63,255 bases of DNA from Brevundimonas diminuta 3F5N (GCF_900163625.1 NZ_FUIE01000033.1:1-63255), one strand, 5' to 3'. Numbered from the stretch's first letter, positions 9,038-17,885 are shown. The notes: a model not told the origin generated them from the sequence alone. Made by a program: numbers and translations.

Positions 9038-10174
9038 ATGAGTGAGCTTCGCGACGTCTTCATCACCGGGACCGGCGCTATCCTGCCCGGCGAACGGATC
9101 GGCAACGATCGGATGGAGGACTTCATCGGCCGCATCGGCGGGCGGCCGTCCGCCGTCGGGCGACGCGCCCTGCGCTGGAACGGGATCGAGGGGCGGCACT
9201 ACGCCCTGAACGCCGACGGCGCGCCGTTGCACTCCAACGCCTCCATGTGCGCCGGGGCGGTGCAGGCGGCGTTGGATGGGGCGGGGCTGAGCCTCGGAGA
9301 TTTGCAGCATCTGGGCGCAGCGGCGACGCAGGGCGACTATCTGGTGCCCGGTCACGCCAGCGCGGTTCAGGCCGAACTGGGCGCGGGGCCGCTGGAGGCG
9401 TTCAGCTATCAGTCCGTCTGCGCCAGCGCCCTGATGGCGGCCAAGGGGGCGTGGTTGAGCGTGCGCGCGGGCGAGGCGGATGTGGCCGCCGCCTGTGCGG
9501 GCGAGTTTTCCTCGCGCTGGTTCCGCCCTCATTTTTATGAGGGCACGGCGCTGGTGGATGAGAAGGGGCGGGCGCGGATCGAGGCGGACTTCCTGCGCTT
9601 CACCCTGTCGGACGGGGCGGGCGCCGTGGTGATGGAGCCGAGGCCGAAGCCCGACGGTCTGAGCCTGAAGGTCGAGTGGATCGACATGACCTCGCTGGCC
9701 GGGCGTTTCGATCCCTGCATGTGGGCCGGATCGACGCCCGAAGCGCGCGCCGACATGACCAGCGCCTGGAGCCACGCCGGACCGGCGGCGGCTCATGCGG
9801 CGGGGGCAGTGGCCTTGTTGCAGGACTTCGAGCTGCTGAAGATCGTCATTCGCGCCTGGATCGGCGTCTGGCTGGAGAAGGTGGACGCCGGGCGGATCGT
9901 CCCGGATGAGGTCGACCATCTGCTGTGCCATTACTCCGCGCGGTCGCTGCGTCAGGAGATCGTCGGCCTGCTGGAAAGCACCGCCGCCATGATCCCCGAA
10001 GAGAAGTGGTTCACGACGTTGGCCGACAGCGGCAATGTCGGCTCGGCCTCGATCTGGGTCATGCTGGACGCCTTCCTGAAGTCGGGACGCGGAAAGCGTG
10101 GAGACAAGGTGCTGTGCATCGTGCCCGAGAGCGGGCGGGCGATGATCGGCTTCATGATGCTGGAGATTGTGTGA
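9038..10174 (+). CDS. StlD/DarB-like beta-ketosynthase (KAS III fold)
   Basis: A 378-residue thiolase-fold condensing enzyme. The triad is readable: Cys128 in QSVCASALMA, His298 in CHYSARS and Asn333 in SGNVGSAS. The N-terminus (GAILPGERIGNDRMEDFIG, then NGIEGRHYALN and HSNASM) matches my recollection of the StlD/DarB family, which joins two beta-keto acyl units into cyclohexanediones that become dialkylresorcinols. It is therefore unlikely to be the housekeeping FabH. The start is the internal ATG 9038. Its stop overlaps the next gene (ATGA), giving a tightly coupled three-gene unit. The product is unknown. Confidence 0.8.
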   Translation: MSELRDVFITGTGAILPGERIGNDRMEDFIGRIGGRPSAVGRRALRWNGIEGRHYALNADGAPLHSNASMCAGAVQAALDGAGLSLGDLQHLGAAATQGDYLVPGHASAVQAELGAGPLEAFSYQSVCASALMAAKGAWLSVRAGEADVAAACAGEFSSRWFRPHFYEGTALVDEKGRARIEADFLRFTLSDGAGAVVMEPRPKPDGLSLKVEWIDMTSLAGRFDPCMWAGSTPEARADMTSAWSHAGPAAAHAAGAVALLQDFELLKIVIRAWIGVWLEKVDAGRIVPDEVDHLLCHYSARSLRQEIVGLLESTAAMIPEEKWFTTLADSGNVGSASIWVMLDAFLKSGRGKRGDKVLCIVPESGRAMIGFMMLEIV

Positions 10175-10854
10175 TGGCGGAACAACTGGCCGAGGCGGCG
10201 GTGGCCGATACCCTACGGAAGCTGGCGGTCGTCTTCGCTGACTTCGAGCAGCGGCTGGAGGCGACGCCGCTGATCCGCAAGCTGACGCGCGGGCGGTTCG
10301 AGGTCGCCGACTACCACGCCTTCCTGATCAACCTGCGCCAGCAGGTGAAGGACGGGGCGCTGTGGATGAGCCGGGCGGCGTCCAACATCGGCGAGAGCCA
10401 TCTGGAGCTGCGCTCGACCCTAATGCGCCATGCGGTGACGGAGCATCGGGACTTCCGCCTGCTAGAGGCCGACTTCGTGGCGGCGGGCGGGGCGCTGGAG
10501 GACATTCAGTCGGCGCCGAAGAACGTCGGGTCCGAGGCCCTGTCGGCATGGATGTTCCATGAGGCGTCGAAGCCCGATCCCTTCGGCCTTCTGGGCGCCA
10601 TGTTCATCATCGAGGGGCTGGGCTCGATCAAGGCGCGGCCGTGGGGCCTGAAGGTGCAGGAGCGGCTGGAGCTGCCCGACGAGGCGGTGCGCTTCCTGCT
10701 GTATCACGGCGACAACGACGCCGAGCACATGAAGGAGTTCGAGGAGATGCTGGGCATGGTGCTGCCCGATCCCTTCATCGCCGAACGCATTGTCGTCACG
10801 GCCAAGGTGACGGCCCGCCTCTACGCCCTGCAGATCGAGGAGATCGCGGCGTGA
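10174..10854 (+). CDS. Haem-oxygenase-fold metalloprotein (HDO/TenA-like, putative oxidase)
   Basis: A 226-residue, largely helical protein. The spaced motif His178-x3-Asp182-x2-His185 (YHGDNDAEH), together with Glu147 in FIIEGLG, matches half of the ligand set of haem-oxygenase-like diiron oxidases. The first-helix ligands are less clear: His86, Glu90 and His91 are candidates, and the canonical E-x6-H is not exact. The family includes N-oxygenases, desaturases and fragmenting oxidases acting on amino acids or fatty acids. It overlaps both neighbours by 4 bases. In context it could oxidise or aromatise the ketosynthase product, but a haem oxygenase or non-catalytic relative is possible. Confidence 0.65.
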   Translation: MAEQLAEAAVADTLRKLAVVFADFEQRLEATPLIRKLTRGRFEVADYHAFLINLRQQVKDGALWMSRAASNIGESHLELRSTLMRHAVTEHRDFRLLEADFVAAGGALEDIQSAPKNVGSEALSAWMFHEASKPDPFGLLGAMFIIEGLGSIKARPWGLKVQERLELPDEAVRFLLYHGDNDAEHMKEFEEMLGMVLPDPFIAERIVVTAKVTARLYALQIEEIAA

Positions 10855-11780
10855 GATACTACAAGCCGCACGAGGATCCATTCGACCCCGCGCGGTTCGA
10901 CCCCAAGGATCCCGATCCGTGGATGGCGCTGTATCTGGACCACAGCCTGCCGATCGACGACGCGGCCAAGCGCGACCTGTTGCTGGATGCGCGCTCGCGC
11001 TCGCGGCGCTGGCTGTTCCCGGTGGCGCGGCCGTTGGTGTTTCTGTTCTTCTGTCTGGTGAAGGTGCTGCGGGTTATTTCGCCCAAATATCCGAACCTGA
11101 ACGGCCTGCTGCACAAGACCATCCACTGGGGGCTGCGGACCTTTGTGACGCCCGAGGGCAATCGCGTGATCCTGCGCCACTTCCATGTCGGGTCAGAACT
11201 GACGGCCTTCGTGCGCGAGAACGCGGGGGTGGGCGACAAGGTGACCAAGTGGCCGCTGACGCCGACACGGCTGAAGGACATCGAGCCGGACCTATTCCTT
11301 CAGCACGACCTGAACATCTTCAACTTCGTCATCGAGATGAACGCCGTGCTGCGCGCCGAGGGGCGCGAGCTGATGCCGCCCGAGCGCATCGACTTCTCCA
11401 TGATCTCGGACGAATTCCCGCCGTTCGAGGAGTTTCCGCGCAAGTGGCACAACTTCGTCGATGTGCAGACGGCGGTGGAGTTCTACACCCCCATCTATGC
11501 CCTGATGCTGCCGAGGGACGACTTCGTGCGGGCCTCCAGTTCGCTGCAGCTGGATGAGGTGATGGCCATCTATATCGCCCGCATTCTGGGCACGAGTTAC
11601 CACATGGCCTTCGTCAAGAACGGCCATCCGCTGGTGGCGCTGTCGACGTTGCAGGCGGGCTATCGGCTGATGATGCACGGGCTGGATTCAGAGGCCATGC
11701 ACGGCTGGCTGCGGGTGATGAAGGCGCGCCAGGCGGCGGGCCTGCCGCTGGACCCGGCCAACTCGGGCGCGCCGCGTTAG
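10851..11780 (+). CDS. Conserved protein of unknown function in the ketosynthase cluster (DUF6999-like, tentative)
   Basis: A 309-residue protein starting at GTG 10851, overlapping the previous stop (GTGA). One hydrophobic segment lies near residues 53-72 (WLFPVARPLVFLFFCLVKVL), suggesting membrane association. The rest is mixed helical with conserved-looking blocks RHFHVGSELTAFV, FLQHDLNIFNFVIE and SYHMAFVKNGHP, rich in His and Asp, so a metal or haem site is conceivable. I tentatively recall a DUF6999-type family but cannot confirm it. Gene overlap implies it works with the ketosynthase and the haem-oxygenase-fold protein. Confidence 0.6.
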   Translation: MRYYKPHEDPFDPARFDPKDPDPWMALYLDHSLPIDDAAKRDLLLDARSRSRRWLFPVARPLVFLFFCLVKVLRVISPKYPNLNGLLHKTIHWGLRTFVTPEGNRVILRHFHVGSELTAFVRENAGVGDKVTKWPLTPTRLKDIEPDLFLQHDLNIFNFVIEMNAVLRAEGRELMPPERIDFSMISDEFPPFEEFPRKWHNFVDVQTAVEFYTPIYALMLPRDDFVRASSSLQLDEVMAIYIARILGTSYHMAFVKNGHPLVALSTLQAGYRLMMHGLDSEAMHGWLRVMKARQAAGLPLDPANSGAPR

Positions 11781-11841
11781 GGCGTGAGGCGTGCGCTGAT
11801 TTCCGCTGGCGCGCGGCGCGGCGGCTGCTAGCGTGGCCGGT

Positions 11842-13110
11842 ATGAAATCGGCGCGTTCTCTTCTGACCTCTCTCAGCACCTTGGTGCTGCTGTCGCTTGT
11901 GCTGGGCCTGTTGGCCGGGGCGGCGGCGCAGGCGTGGGGCCTGCCGGGCGGCCATGTCACGGCGGACTTCATCCAGGCGCTGGGCCAGCTGTGGCTGAAT
12001 GCGCTGCGGATGACGATCATCCCGCTGGTGTTCAGTCTGCTGGTGACGGGCATCGCCTCCATCGCCGATGCGGCGCGGACCGGGCGGCTGGCGCTGAAGG
12101 CGGTGTCGTGGTTCGGGGGGCTGATCGTCTTTGCGACGATTTACGCCGTGGCGGCGGCTTACGGGCTGCACGCTCTTTGGCCGATCGACCCGGAAGGCGC
12201 GCGCCTGCTGCTGGCGATCAAGCCCGAAGGCGCCGAAGGATTGGGCGCGGGCGCGCCGTTCAGCGAGTTCCTGAAGACCATCGCCCCCGCCAACCCGATC
12301 CGGGCGGCGGCCGAGGACGCCATTCTGGGAATGGTGGTGTTCGCGGTCTTCTTCGGCTTTGCGGCGTCTGGCCTGCCCGAGCGGCTGCGGGTTCCGCTGA
12401 TCACCTTCTTTGAGGCGGTGGGCGAGACGATGATCGTCATCGTCCGCTGGGTGCTGAAGGCGGCGCCGCTGGGCGTCTTCGCCCTGTCGATCGGGGTGGG
12501 GCTGACAGCGGGGGCCAGCGCGGCGGGGGTGCTGCTGCACTATGTGGCGCTGATCTCCATCGCCTGCATCGGCATCGGCCTGATCTTCTATCCGCTGGCG
12601 GTGATCTTCGGGCGGGTGAGCCTGGGTCGGTTCGCGCGGGCGGCGGCCCCGGCGCAGGTGGTGGCCTTCTCGACCCAGTCGTCGCTGGCCAGCCTGCCGG
12701 TCATGGTCGAGCGGGCGGTCGATGAACTGGGCGTCAAGCGGTCGACGGCGGGCCTGGTCCTGCCGCTGGCGGTGGCGGTGTTCCGCATCACCAGCCCGGT
12801 GGCTAACCTGGGCGTCGCCATCTATTGCGCCCACCTGTTCGGGCTGGAGCCTTCGGCGGGGCAACTGCTGGCCGCCATGCTGACGGCGGTGCTGATCTCG
12901 ATCGGTACGGTGGGCCTGCCCGGTCAGGCCAGCTTCTTCGCCTCCATCGCCCCGATCTGCATCGCCATGGGGGTGCCGCTGGAGCTGCTGCCGCTGCTGC
13001 TGGCGGTCGAGGTCGTGCCCGACATCTTCCGTACCCTGGGCAACGTCACCGCCGACCTGGCCGTGGTCCGCATCGTTCAGGGTGGAGACGTCCAGCGTGA
13101 AGACGTCTAG
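11842..13110 (+). CDS. Dicarboxylate/amino acid:cation symporter (DAACS family)
   Basis: A 422-residue inner-membrane transporter with about eight hydrophobic segments. Family hallmarks are the N-terminal LWLNALRMTIIPLVFSLL, the hairpin serine motif SSLASLPVM (usual form SSSATLP), and the C-terminal substrate region VANLGVAIY with GTVGLPGQASFFAS. It should take up glutamate, aspartate or C4-dicarboxylates with Na+ or H+. ATG 11842 is preferred over GTG 11833. The gene stands 60 bases after the ketosynthase cluster and could share its transcript. Confidence 0.88.
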   Translation: MKSARSLLTSLSTLVLLSLVLGLLAGAAAQAWGLPGGHVTADFIQALGQLWLNALRMTIIPLVFSLLVTGIASIADAARTGRLALKAVSWFGGLIVFATIYAVAAAYGLHALWPIDPEGARLLLAIKPEGAEGLGAGAPFSEFLKTIAPANPIRAAAEDAILGMVVFAVFFGFAASGLPERLRVPLITFFEAVGETMIVIVRWVLKAAPLGVFALSIGVGLTAGASAAGVLLHYVALISIACIGIGLIFYPLAVIFGRVSLGRFARAAAPAQVVAFSTQSSLASLPVMVERAVDELGVKRSTAGLVLPLAVAVFRITSPVANLGVAIYCAHLFGLEPSAGQLLAAMLTAVLISIGTVGLPGQASFFASIAPICIAMGVPLELLPLLLAVEVVPDIFRTLGNVTADLAVVRIVQGGDVQREDV

Positions 13111-13730
13111 GAGACGGAGGTAGGGGCGGTGGCAGGAGCGAAGCTGTAGCGCGCGGAGCGCCGCTGGACGGACGGCCAGGGCAGCAGGCCGTAATGGCGG
13201 CGCTCTGTCCGCACCTCGACCAGCAGGTTGCCGTCAGGGGCGAGCGACAGGACGCCCAGAGCGCGCGTTTGGGTCATGCTTTCATACTGAGTACGGGCGC
13301 TGCTGAGGCCGATCCACAGGCGCCCGTCCGCACATCCGGCGATGCGTGAGCCGTGCGCCGACCAGTTGCGATCCAGCAACGACGGCCGCCCGTCGACCGC
13401 GAGCCGGGCTTCGCCATGAAGATCCCACACCCGCCAGTCGTCGCCCTCGCGTGAAAAGGCCGTGGTCGTGTCCAGCGAGCCGTCTCTGGGCAAGAGTTCC
13501 GTCAGGCCCAGGTCATGTCCGAGAACATGCTGAAGGATCGCCGGGCCCGCCGCGGCCGTCAGTTCATGTCCATCCGACCAATATGCGCCTTCGAGCGCGG
13601 GACAGGGCCCAGCGGAGGCTGTGACGACAGGCGGTCCGCCGCCCTGCCATTGCGCAGGAAGGCCTCCGATGCTGGAGGCGCAGGCGCTGAGCAAAAGAAG
13701 GGGCGCGGCAAGCAGGGATGAACGGCGGAT
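13107..13730 (-). CDS. Lipoprotein of unknown function with apparent ATC start
   Basis: A protein of about 207 residues with a textbook lipobox signal, RRSSLLAAPLLLLSAC, implying lipid attachment at the Cys. The remainder resembles a beta-rich periplasmic domain and is not recognised. No ATG, GTG or TTG lies in a sensible place: the nearest in-frame ones are far inside the preceding gene or inside the signal peptide. An ATC codon at 13730-13728 sits 9 bases after GGAGG, which overlaps the end of the upstream gene, and would give the signal MRRSSLL. Its 3' end abuts the convergent symporter gene. Confidence 0.6.
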   Translation of the reverse strand: MRRSSLLAAPLLLLSACASSIGGLPAQWQGGGPPVVTASAGPCPALEGAYWSDGHELTAAAGPAILQHVLGHDLGLTELLPRDGSLDTTTAFSREGDDWRVWDLHGEARLAVDGRPSLLDRNWSAHGSRIAGCADGRLWIGLSSARTQYESMTQTRALGVLSLAPDGNLLVEVRTERRHYGLLPWPSVQRRSARYSFAPATAPTSVS

Positions 13731-13734
13731 GGGT

Positions 13735-13944
13735 TTATTCCTCCATCGCTTCGAACATGGCTTCGGCCTCGTCGAAGGTGTCGTAGTCGAGACGTTCGGG
13801 CGGGCGCAGGATGACGAAGCGGCTGGTGACGGAGGTGCTCGGCTCAAGGCGGCGATCCCACTGCCAGAAGCTGCGGTCGATCCGGCTTTGCAGCAGGGTC
13901 CAATCACCGTCATCAGCAGGCGGTCGCGGCGTCTGGATGGGCAT
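13735..13944 (-). CDS. Small hypothetical protein
   Basis: A 69-residue protein beginning MPIQTPRPPADDG, with GGGAG about nine bases upstream of ATG 13944. It has a tryptophan- and arginine-rich middle (DRSFWQWDRRLEP), a strand TSRFVILRPPERL, and an acidic C-terminal helix DEAEAMFEAMEE. It is not recognised. Four bases separate its stop from the apparent ATC start of the lipoprotein gene that follows, so the two are probably co-translated. Confidence 0.6.
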   Translation of the reverse strand: MPIQTPRPPADDGDWTLLQSRIDRSFWQWDRRLEPSTSVTSRFVILRPPERLDYDTFDEAEAMFEAMEE

Positions 13945-14041
13945 GCGTGGTCGGCTCCCTGCTGGTGGAGGCAGCAAAGCCTGTGCGGGCGCGGGTGTCA
14001 AAGCCCCTTGAGGCTTTCGGCGACGGCGGGCGGCCTATGAA

Positions 14042-14078
14042 AAGGGCTGCGAGACCTGGCGTCCCGCAGCCCTTATCT
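14042..14078 (-). terminator. Terminator after the M14 peptidase gene
   Basis: A perfect 10-bp stem (AAGGGCTGCG 14042-14051 with CGCAGCCCTT 14065-14074) ends in T residues on the minus strand. It lies about 35 bases after the peptidase stop. Confidence 0.75.
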
Positions 14079-14109
14079 GTTCGGCTTCTCTTTAAAGGGA
14101 GGCGCTAGG

Positions 14110-16740
14110 TCAGTTCCCCTTCGCGCCCGAGGTATGCGCGGGCCCGCGGAAGACGGCGTTCAGGAACAGCGGCTTCAGCCCTTCCAGGAAGGCGCGCATC
14201 GTCACGTCCTGGGTGAAGGCGACGACCTGGCCGCGACCGACTTCAGAGGCCATGGCGACGGGCTTGTAAGCCAGCTGGCGACGGTTCTCGGCCCACAGCT
14301 GGCCGGACGCCAGCACCTGATCCGGTCCGGCCAGACGCACGACGTTGGTCCCCTGGTCGCGGGCCAGCGGGGTGTAGATGTCCGAGCCGCGCACCATGAC
14401 GCTGAGCGTCGGGGCGACGCCCGCGCCCAGCCAGTGCTCGTTGTCGACCACGGCGCTGGCCAGGACGCCGGCGACCGGATCGGGTGCGCCGCCGTGGTGG
14501 CCGGTCAGGGCCAGGTATTCGGCGTCGGTGGAGATTTCGCTGCCGCCATCCTTCTCATCCTTGTCGCCGTCGCCGGAGGCGGCGCTCTCGCGGCGGCTTT
14601 CCAGCAGCTTGGAGTCGGGGTCGGTCAGCAGGCGGCTGGCCGAGCCGACGCCGATCAGGACGCCGCCGGCCTGGACCCAGGCGCGCAGATTGGCGACGCC
14701 GCTCTCGCCCAGGGCCTGCTCATAGTTTCCGCCCGACGGCAGGATCAGCACCTGGTAGCGGGACAGGTCGGCGTTCGCCAGGCGACGGGTGCGGACGGCC
14801 GTGACCGGCCAGCCGTATTCGCGCTCCAGCACATGGCGGATGGAGCCGGCCGATTCCGGCTCGGTCGGGTCGTCCCAGGCCATGGCGACGCGCGGGGCGG
14901 CGATGACGGTGGCCTTATCCGAGCCGACGCTGGGGCCGCTGGAGACCCACGAGGTGGCCAGCGGCGTCACCTGGGCGCCGCTGCCGGCGGCCAGACGACG
15001 GACGCGCTCGTCCAGATCGGCGGGCGACCCGGCGCGCGGCACGATGAAGGTCCCGCCGGGATAGGCGCGGCCGTCCAGGGTGAAGGGCTCCTCGACCGAG
15101 CGGACCGGCACCTTGTCGGTCAGGGCGGCGGTCAGGAAGCGCATCCCCGCCGTGCCCGGATGGATGGCGTAGCCATAGGCCGCGTCGCCCGAGGCCACGG
15201 CGGCGGGGCGGATCAGTTCGGGGCCGACGGCGGCCGTCTGGACCGATGGGGCGCCCGTGCAGCGCTGGCTCGGCACGTTGAACAGCAGGGGCAGGGACCA
15301 GCCGGTCAGGTCATAGATCTCATCGCCCAGGCCGCGCGCGCGGCGGGCTTCCTGCTCGGCCAGGAATTTCGGGTCCAGCGGTACGTCCCTGGCCAGCAGG
15401 GTCTCGGCCATGCGGCGCTGGGGCTGGGCCAGGTTCACGACGTAGTCGCCCGCCTGATAGCTCTGGCCGCAGGCGGAGAAGGATGCGGTCGCGCGCCCGA
15501 CCTCCAGCCCCGAACGGACCAGCAGGCCCGCCAGCTTGTCGGCGGCGGCCGGGTCGGCGGCGGCGGAGCGCGACAGGACATAGGCGCCGCGCCCGCCCGC
15601 AATGCCGTCGCGGTGGAAGGCGTAGAAGTCGCTGAGCAGCTTTTCGCGGTCGCGGGCGGCGGTCTCGATGGTCGACAGGGTGGCGGTCAGATGGCCTTGA
15701 ACCGTGTCGGCGTAGGTCAGCATCTCGCCCGACGACCGGCGCGCCAGCAGACCGCGCGACGAGCCCTGCTCATAGGTCATGGAGACGGCGCCGAAATAGG
15801 CGGGCCAGCCGTCGCCGTAGCCGGGATAGAAGGCGTCGAACGTCTCGCGCGTGAAATAGTCCAGCCCGGCCTGGTCGAAGCGCCCGGCGGTGTTGCGGCC
15901 GAACCGTTCGCGCGCGTCCAGGATCGGCGGATAGATCCACGGGTTCAGCGGCTGGGCTTCGGGCGGGAAGAAGAAGCTGGAGTCGGTGCCCATCTCGTGG
16001 GAATCGACCACCACCTGCGGGCGCCATTCGCGGATGAGGGCCGAGTGGCCCTGCGTCTCCGGCTGGGACTGGATGAACCAGTCGCGGTTCAGGTCGAACA
16101 GATTGTGGTTGAAGCGGCCGGACGGCCACGGCTCGGCCCGCTCGGCCGACAGGGGATCGCCGTTGGGCTGGGCGCCCAGGCCCGCCTCGAAGCTGTTGAT
16201 GAAGCGCTCGCGCCCGTCGGGGTTCTGGGTCGGGACGAAGACGACCACGACGTTCTCCAGCCAGCCTTGCGCCTCGGCGTCGAGGCTGTCGGTCAGGCGG
16301 CGCGCGGCGGTCAGGGCGGCGTCGGCGGGGCTGATCTCATTGCCGTGGACGGAATAGGCCATCCAGACGATGGCCGGCGTGTCGTTGATGAGGGCGCGGG
16401 CCTGCTCGGGCGAGGTCTTGCGCGGGTCGGCCAGGGCGTTGGTCGCGGCCTTGATCGAGTCCAGCCGGGCGATGTTGCGCGGCGAGCCGACGGCGGCCCA
16501 GAACAGGGGGCGACCCTCCCACGACTGGGCGTAGTCGCCCATGACCATGCGGTCGGGGTTGGCGGTGCGCAGGGCCTCGAAATAACGCCGCACGTCGGCC
16601 GAGCGGGTGATGCGCTCGCCGCTGTCGTGGCCGACCACGGCCTGAAGCGCAGGCGGGTTCTGTTGCGCCAGGGCGGGCGCGGCGCCCAGGGCCAGGCTGA
16701 GCGCCAGCAGAGAACAGGCGGCGCGGCGACGATACGGCAT
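14110..16740 (-). CDS. Secreted M14-family zinc carboxypeptidase-like protein
   Basis: An 876-residue exported protein. The signal peptide (residues 1-25, ending APALAQ) starts at ATG 16740. The M14 domain shows zinc ligands HGNE (HxxE) and His in VDSHEMG, the substrate-binding arginine region NPDGRERF and FDLNRDWF, and a possible catalytic Glu in MTYEQGSS. A long C-terminal part has a glutamine-amidotransferase-like fold region (VLILPSGGNYEQALGESGV), as in the large M14 proteins of many alphaproteobacteria. It probably trims peptides in the periplasm or outside the cell. It is monocistronic, with its own terminator. Confidence 0.88.
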   Translation of the reverse strand: MPYRRRAACSLLALSLALGAAPALAQQNPPALQAVVGHDSGERITRSADVRRYFEALRTANPDRMVMGDYAQSWEGRPLFWAAVGSPRNIARLDSIKAATNALADPRKTSPEQARALINDTPAIVWMAYSVHGNEISPADAALTAARRLTDSLDAEAQGWLENVVVVFVPTQNPDGRERFINSFEAGLGAQPNGDPLSAERAEPWPSGRFNHNLFDLNRDWFIQSQPETQGHSALIREWRPQVVVDSHEMGTDSSFFFPPEAQPLNPWIYPPILDARERFGRNTAGRFDQAGLDYFTRETFDAFYPGYGDGWPAYFGAVSMTYEQGSSRGLLARRSSGEMLTYADTVQGHLTATLSTIETAARDREKLLSDFYAFHRDGIAGGRGAYVLSRSAAADPAAADKLAGLLVRSGLEVGRATASFSACGQSYQAGDYVVNLAQPQRRMAETLLARDVPLDPKFLAEQEARRARGLGDEIYDLTGWSLPLLFNVPSQRCTGAPSVQTAAVGPELIRPAAVASGDAAYGYAIHPGTAGMRFLTAALTDKVPVRSVEEPFTLDGRAYPGGTFIVPRAGSPADLDERVRRLAAGSGAQVTPLATSWVSSGPSVGSDKATVIAAPRVAMAWDDPTEPESAGSIRHVLEREYGWPVTAVRTRRLANADLSRYQVLILPSGGNYEQALGESGVANLRAWVQAGGVLIGVGSASRLLTDPDSKLLESRRESAASGDGDKDEKDGGSEISTDAEYLALTGHHGGAPDPVAGVLASAVVDNEHWLGAGVAPTLSVMVRGSDIYTPLARDQGTNVVRLAGPDQVLASGQLWAENRRQLAYKPVAMASEVGRGQVVAFTQDVTMRAFLEGLKPLFLNAVFRGPAHTSGAKGN

Positions 16741-16974
16741 GAGAATACTCCCCCTACGGAGCGCCGACCTTAACCGTGGAGCCGAGGCGAAGGGAAGCGG
16801 CGTTGCGCCGTCATTTCTTTGGGTTTTGCGCCGGAACGCGACGGAGATCAGGTTGGGGGCTTGGGTCAGCAAGGGCTGGATGGAAAACGCACGCGCGGCG
16901 CAATCGCCGCGAGGCCCTTTCACCGCCGATAACGGATGCGGCCTTATGGCGAACGGGTCGATGTCTTGCGGAGA

Positions 16975-17337
16975 TCACCAGGCGTCGGGTTCGCGAACCA
17001 TGTGAACGATGTTGGCGGGGTTCATGATCCAGCCGCCGCGAAACGCCTCGCCCAGCGGCTCGATCGGGTCGCAGCGGACGGCGCCGCCGTCCTCTAGCCG
17101 CCGCAGGGCGGCGCTGTGGTTCGGGCTGAACAGTTCGAGCCAGACCTCGGCCTGGGTCAGGGTCTCCGACGCGTCGATCCAGAGCTGGTTCGGGCCGAGC
17201 TTGAAGCCGACCGCCGGCGCCTTTTCGGGGATGCTCTCAAGCCCGACGACGTCGCGATAGAAGGCGACGACGGCCTGATGCTGGTGGCTTGGCACCTTCA
17301 TGGCGATGTTGACGCCGCCTTCGATCTTGATGGTCAT
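16975..17337 (-). CDS. VOC-superfamily protein (glyoxalase/bleomycin-resistance fold)
   Basis: A 120-residue protein with the beta-alpha-beta-beta-beta VOC layout: HQAVVAFYRDVVGLE, LGPNQLWIDAS, AEVWLELFSPN, and the C-terminal GGWIMNPANIVHMVREP. Members bind a metal and act on small substrates or confer resistance. ATG 17337 with TGAGG upstream is preferred over GTG 17349, which would overlap the preceding stop. It is the second gene of an SRPBCC-VOC pair controlled by the divergent ArsR regulator. Confidence 0.8.
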   Translation of the reverse strand: MTIKIEGGVNIAMKVPSHQHQAVVAFYRDVVGLESIPEKAPAVGFKLGPNQLWIDASETLTQAEVWLELFSPNHSAALRRLEDGGAVRCDPIEPLGEAFRGGWIMNPANIVHMVREPDAW

Positions 17338-17345
17338 GGGGAGCC

Positions 17346-17831
17346 TCACTTCCGGTTGTCGCTGGTGGGAAGGGCGCCGCGCATCTCGGAGGGATAGAAG
17401 CCCTCGCGCAGGTTGATCCCATATTCGAGCCAGGCCTTCATCGCTGACAGCATGGCCGCCCAGCCCTCGCAGTTGGCGAATGAGGCCTTCTTTCCGGCGG
17501 CGTCGTCGACCCAGCCTGACTCGGCGATCGTGACGAAGGTGGAGCCGTCGTCCAGCGGCTCGAAATCCATGACAATGCGGGTCTTGAAGGCGGGTTGTCC
17601 GTCAGCCGTTTCCGCATCCCAGCGCAGCACGATGCGCTGATCCGGCGTGACCTCATCGACTTCCACGGGGACAGAACCCCACCAGGTGACGACGGCGCCG
17701 GGCGTCAGCGGCGCGCTGGCGCCGCCCAAGGTGGTGAAATAGCGGCTCAGCTTGGTCGGATTGACGACGGCGTCGAAGACCTCGGGAGGCGGCTTGGCGA
17801 TGCGTCCTGAAACGGTGAAACCCAAGGACAT
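17346..17831 (-). CDS. SRPBCC/AHSA1-family protein
   Basis: A 161-residue START-like helix-grip protein (SLGFTVSGRIAKPPPEVFDAVVNPTKLSRYF; GAVVTWWG; STFVTIAESGW; long C-terminal helix AAMLSAMKAWLEYGI). This family binds hydrophobic ligands and is very often paired with an ArsR-type regulator. It is divergent from arsR across a 52-base gap holding a perfect palindrome, and is followed directly by the VOC gene. The ligand is unknown. Confidence 0.85.
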   Translation of the reverse strand: MSLGFTVSGRIAKPPPEVFDAVVNPTKLSRYFTTLGGASAPLTPGAVVTWWGSVPVEVDEVTPDQRIVLRWDAETADGQPAFKTRIVMDFEPLDDGSTFVTIAESGWVDDAAGKKASFANCEGWAAMLSAMKAWLEYGINLREGFYPSEMRGALPTSDNRK

Positions 17832-17865
17832 GTCCGACCCCTTCGTGCTTGCGGGAGGCTATTTT

Positions 17866-17885
17866 ATGTTATAAAAAAATAACAT
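17866..17885. promoter_or_regulatory. Operator palindrome between ArsR and SRPBCC genes
   Basis: ATGTTAT 17866-17872 and ATAACAT 17879-17885 are perfect inverted halves around six A residues. The right half overlaps the ATG of the ArsR gene (17884), so binding would autoregulate it and repress the divergent SRPBCC-VOC pair. Confidence 0.75.

Noticed and set aside
14134..16773. Long plus-strand open frame opposite the M14 peptidase
   Set aside because: Antisense shadow; the minus-strand product has a signal peptide and zinc-peptidase motifs.
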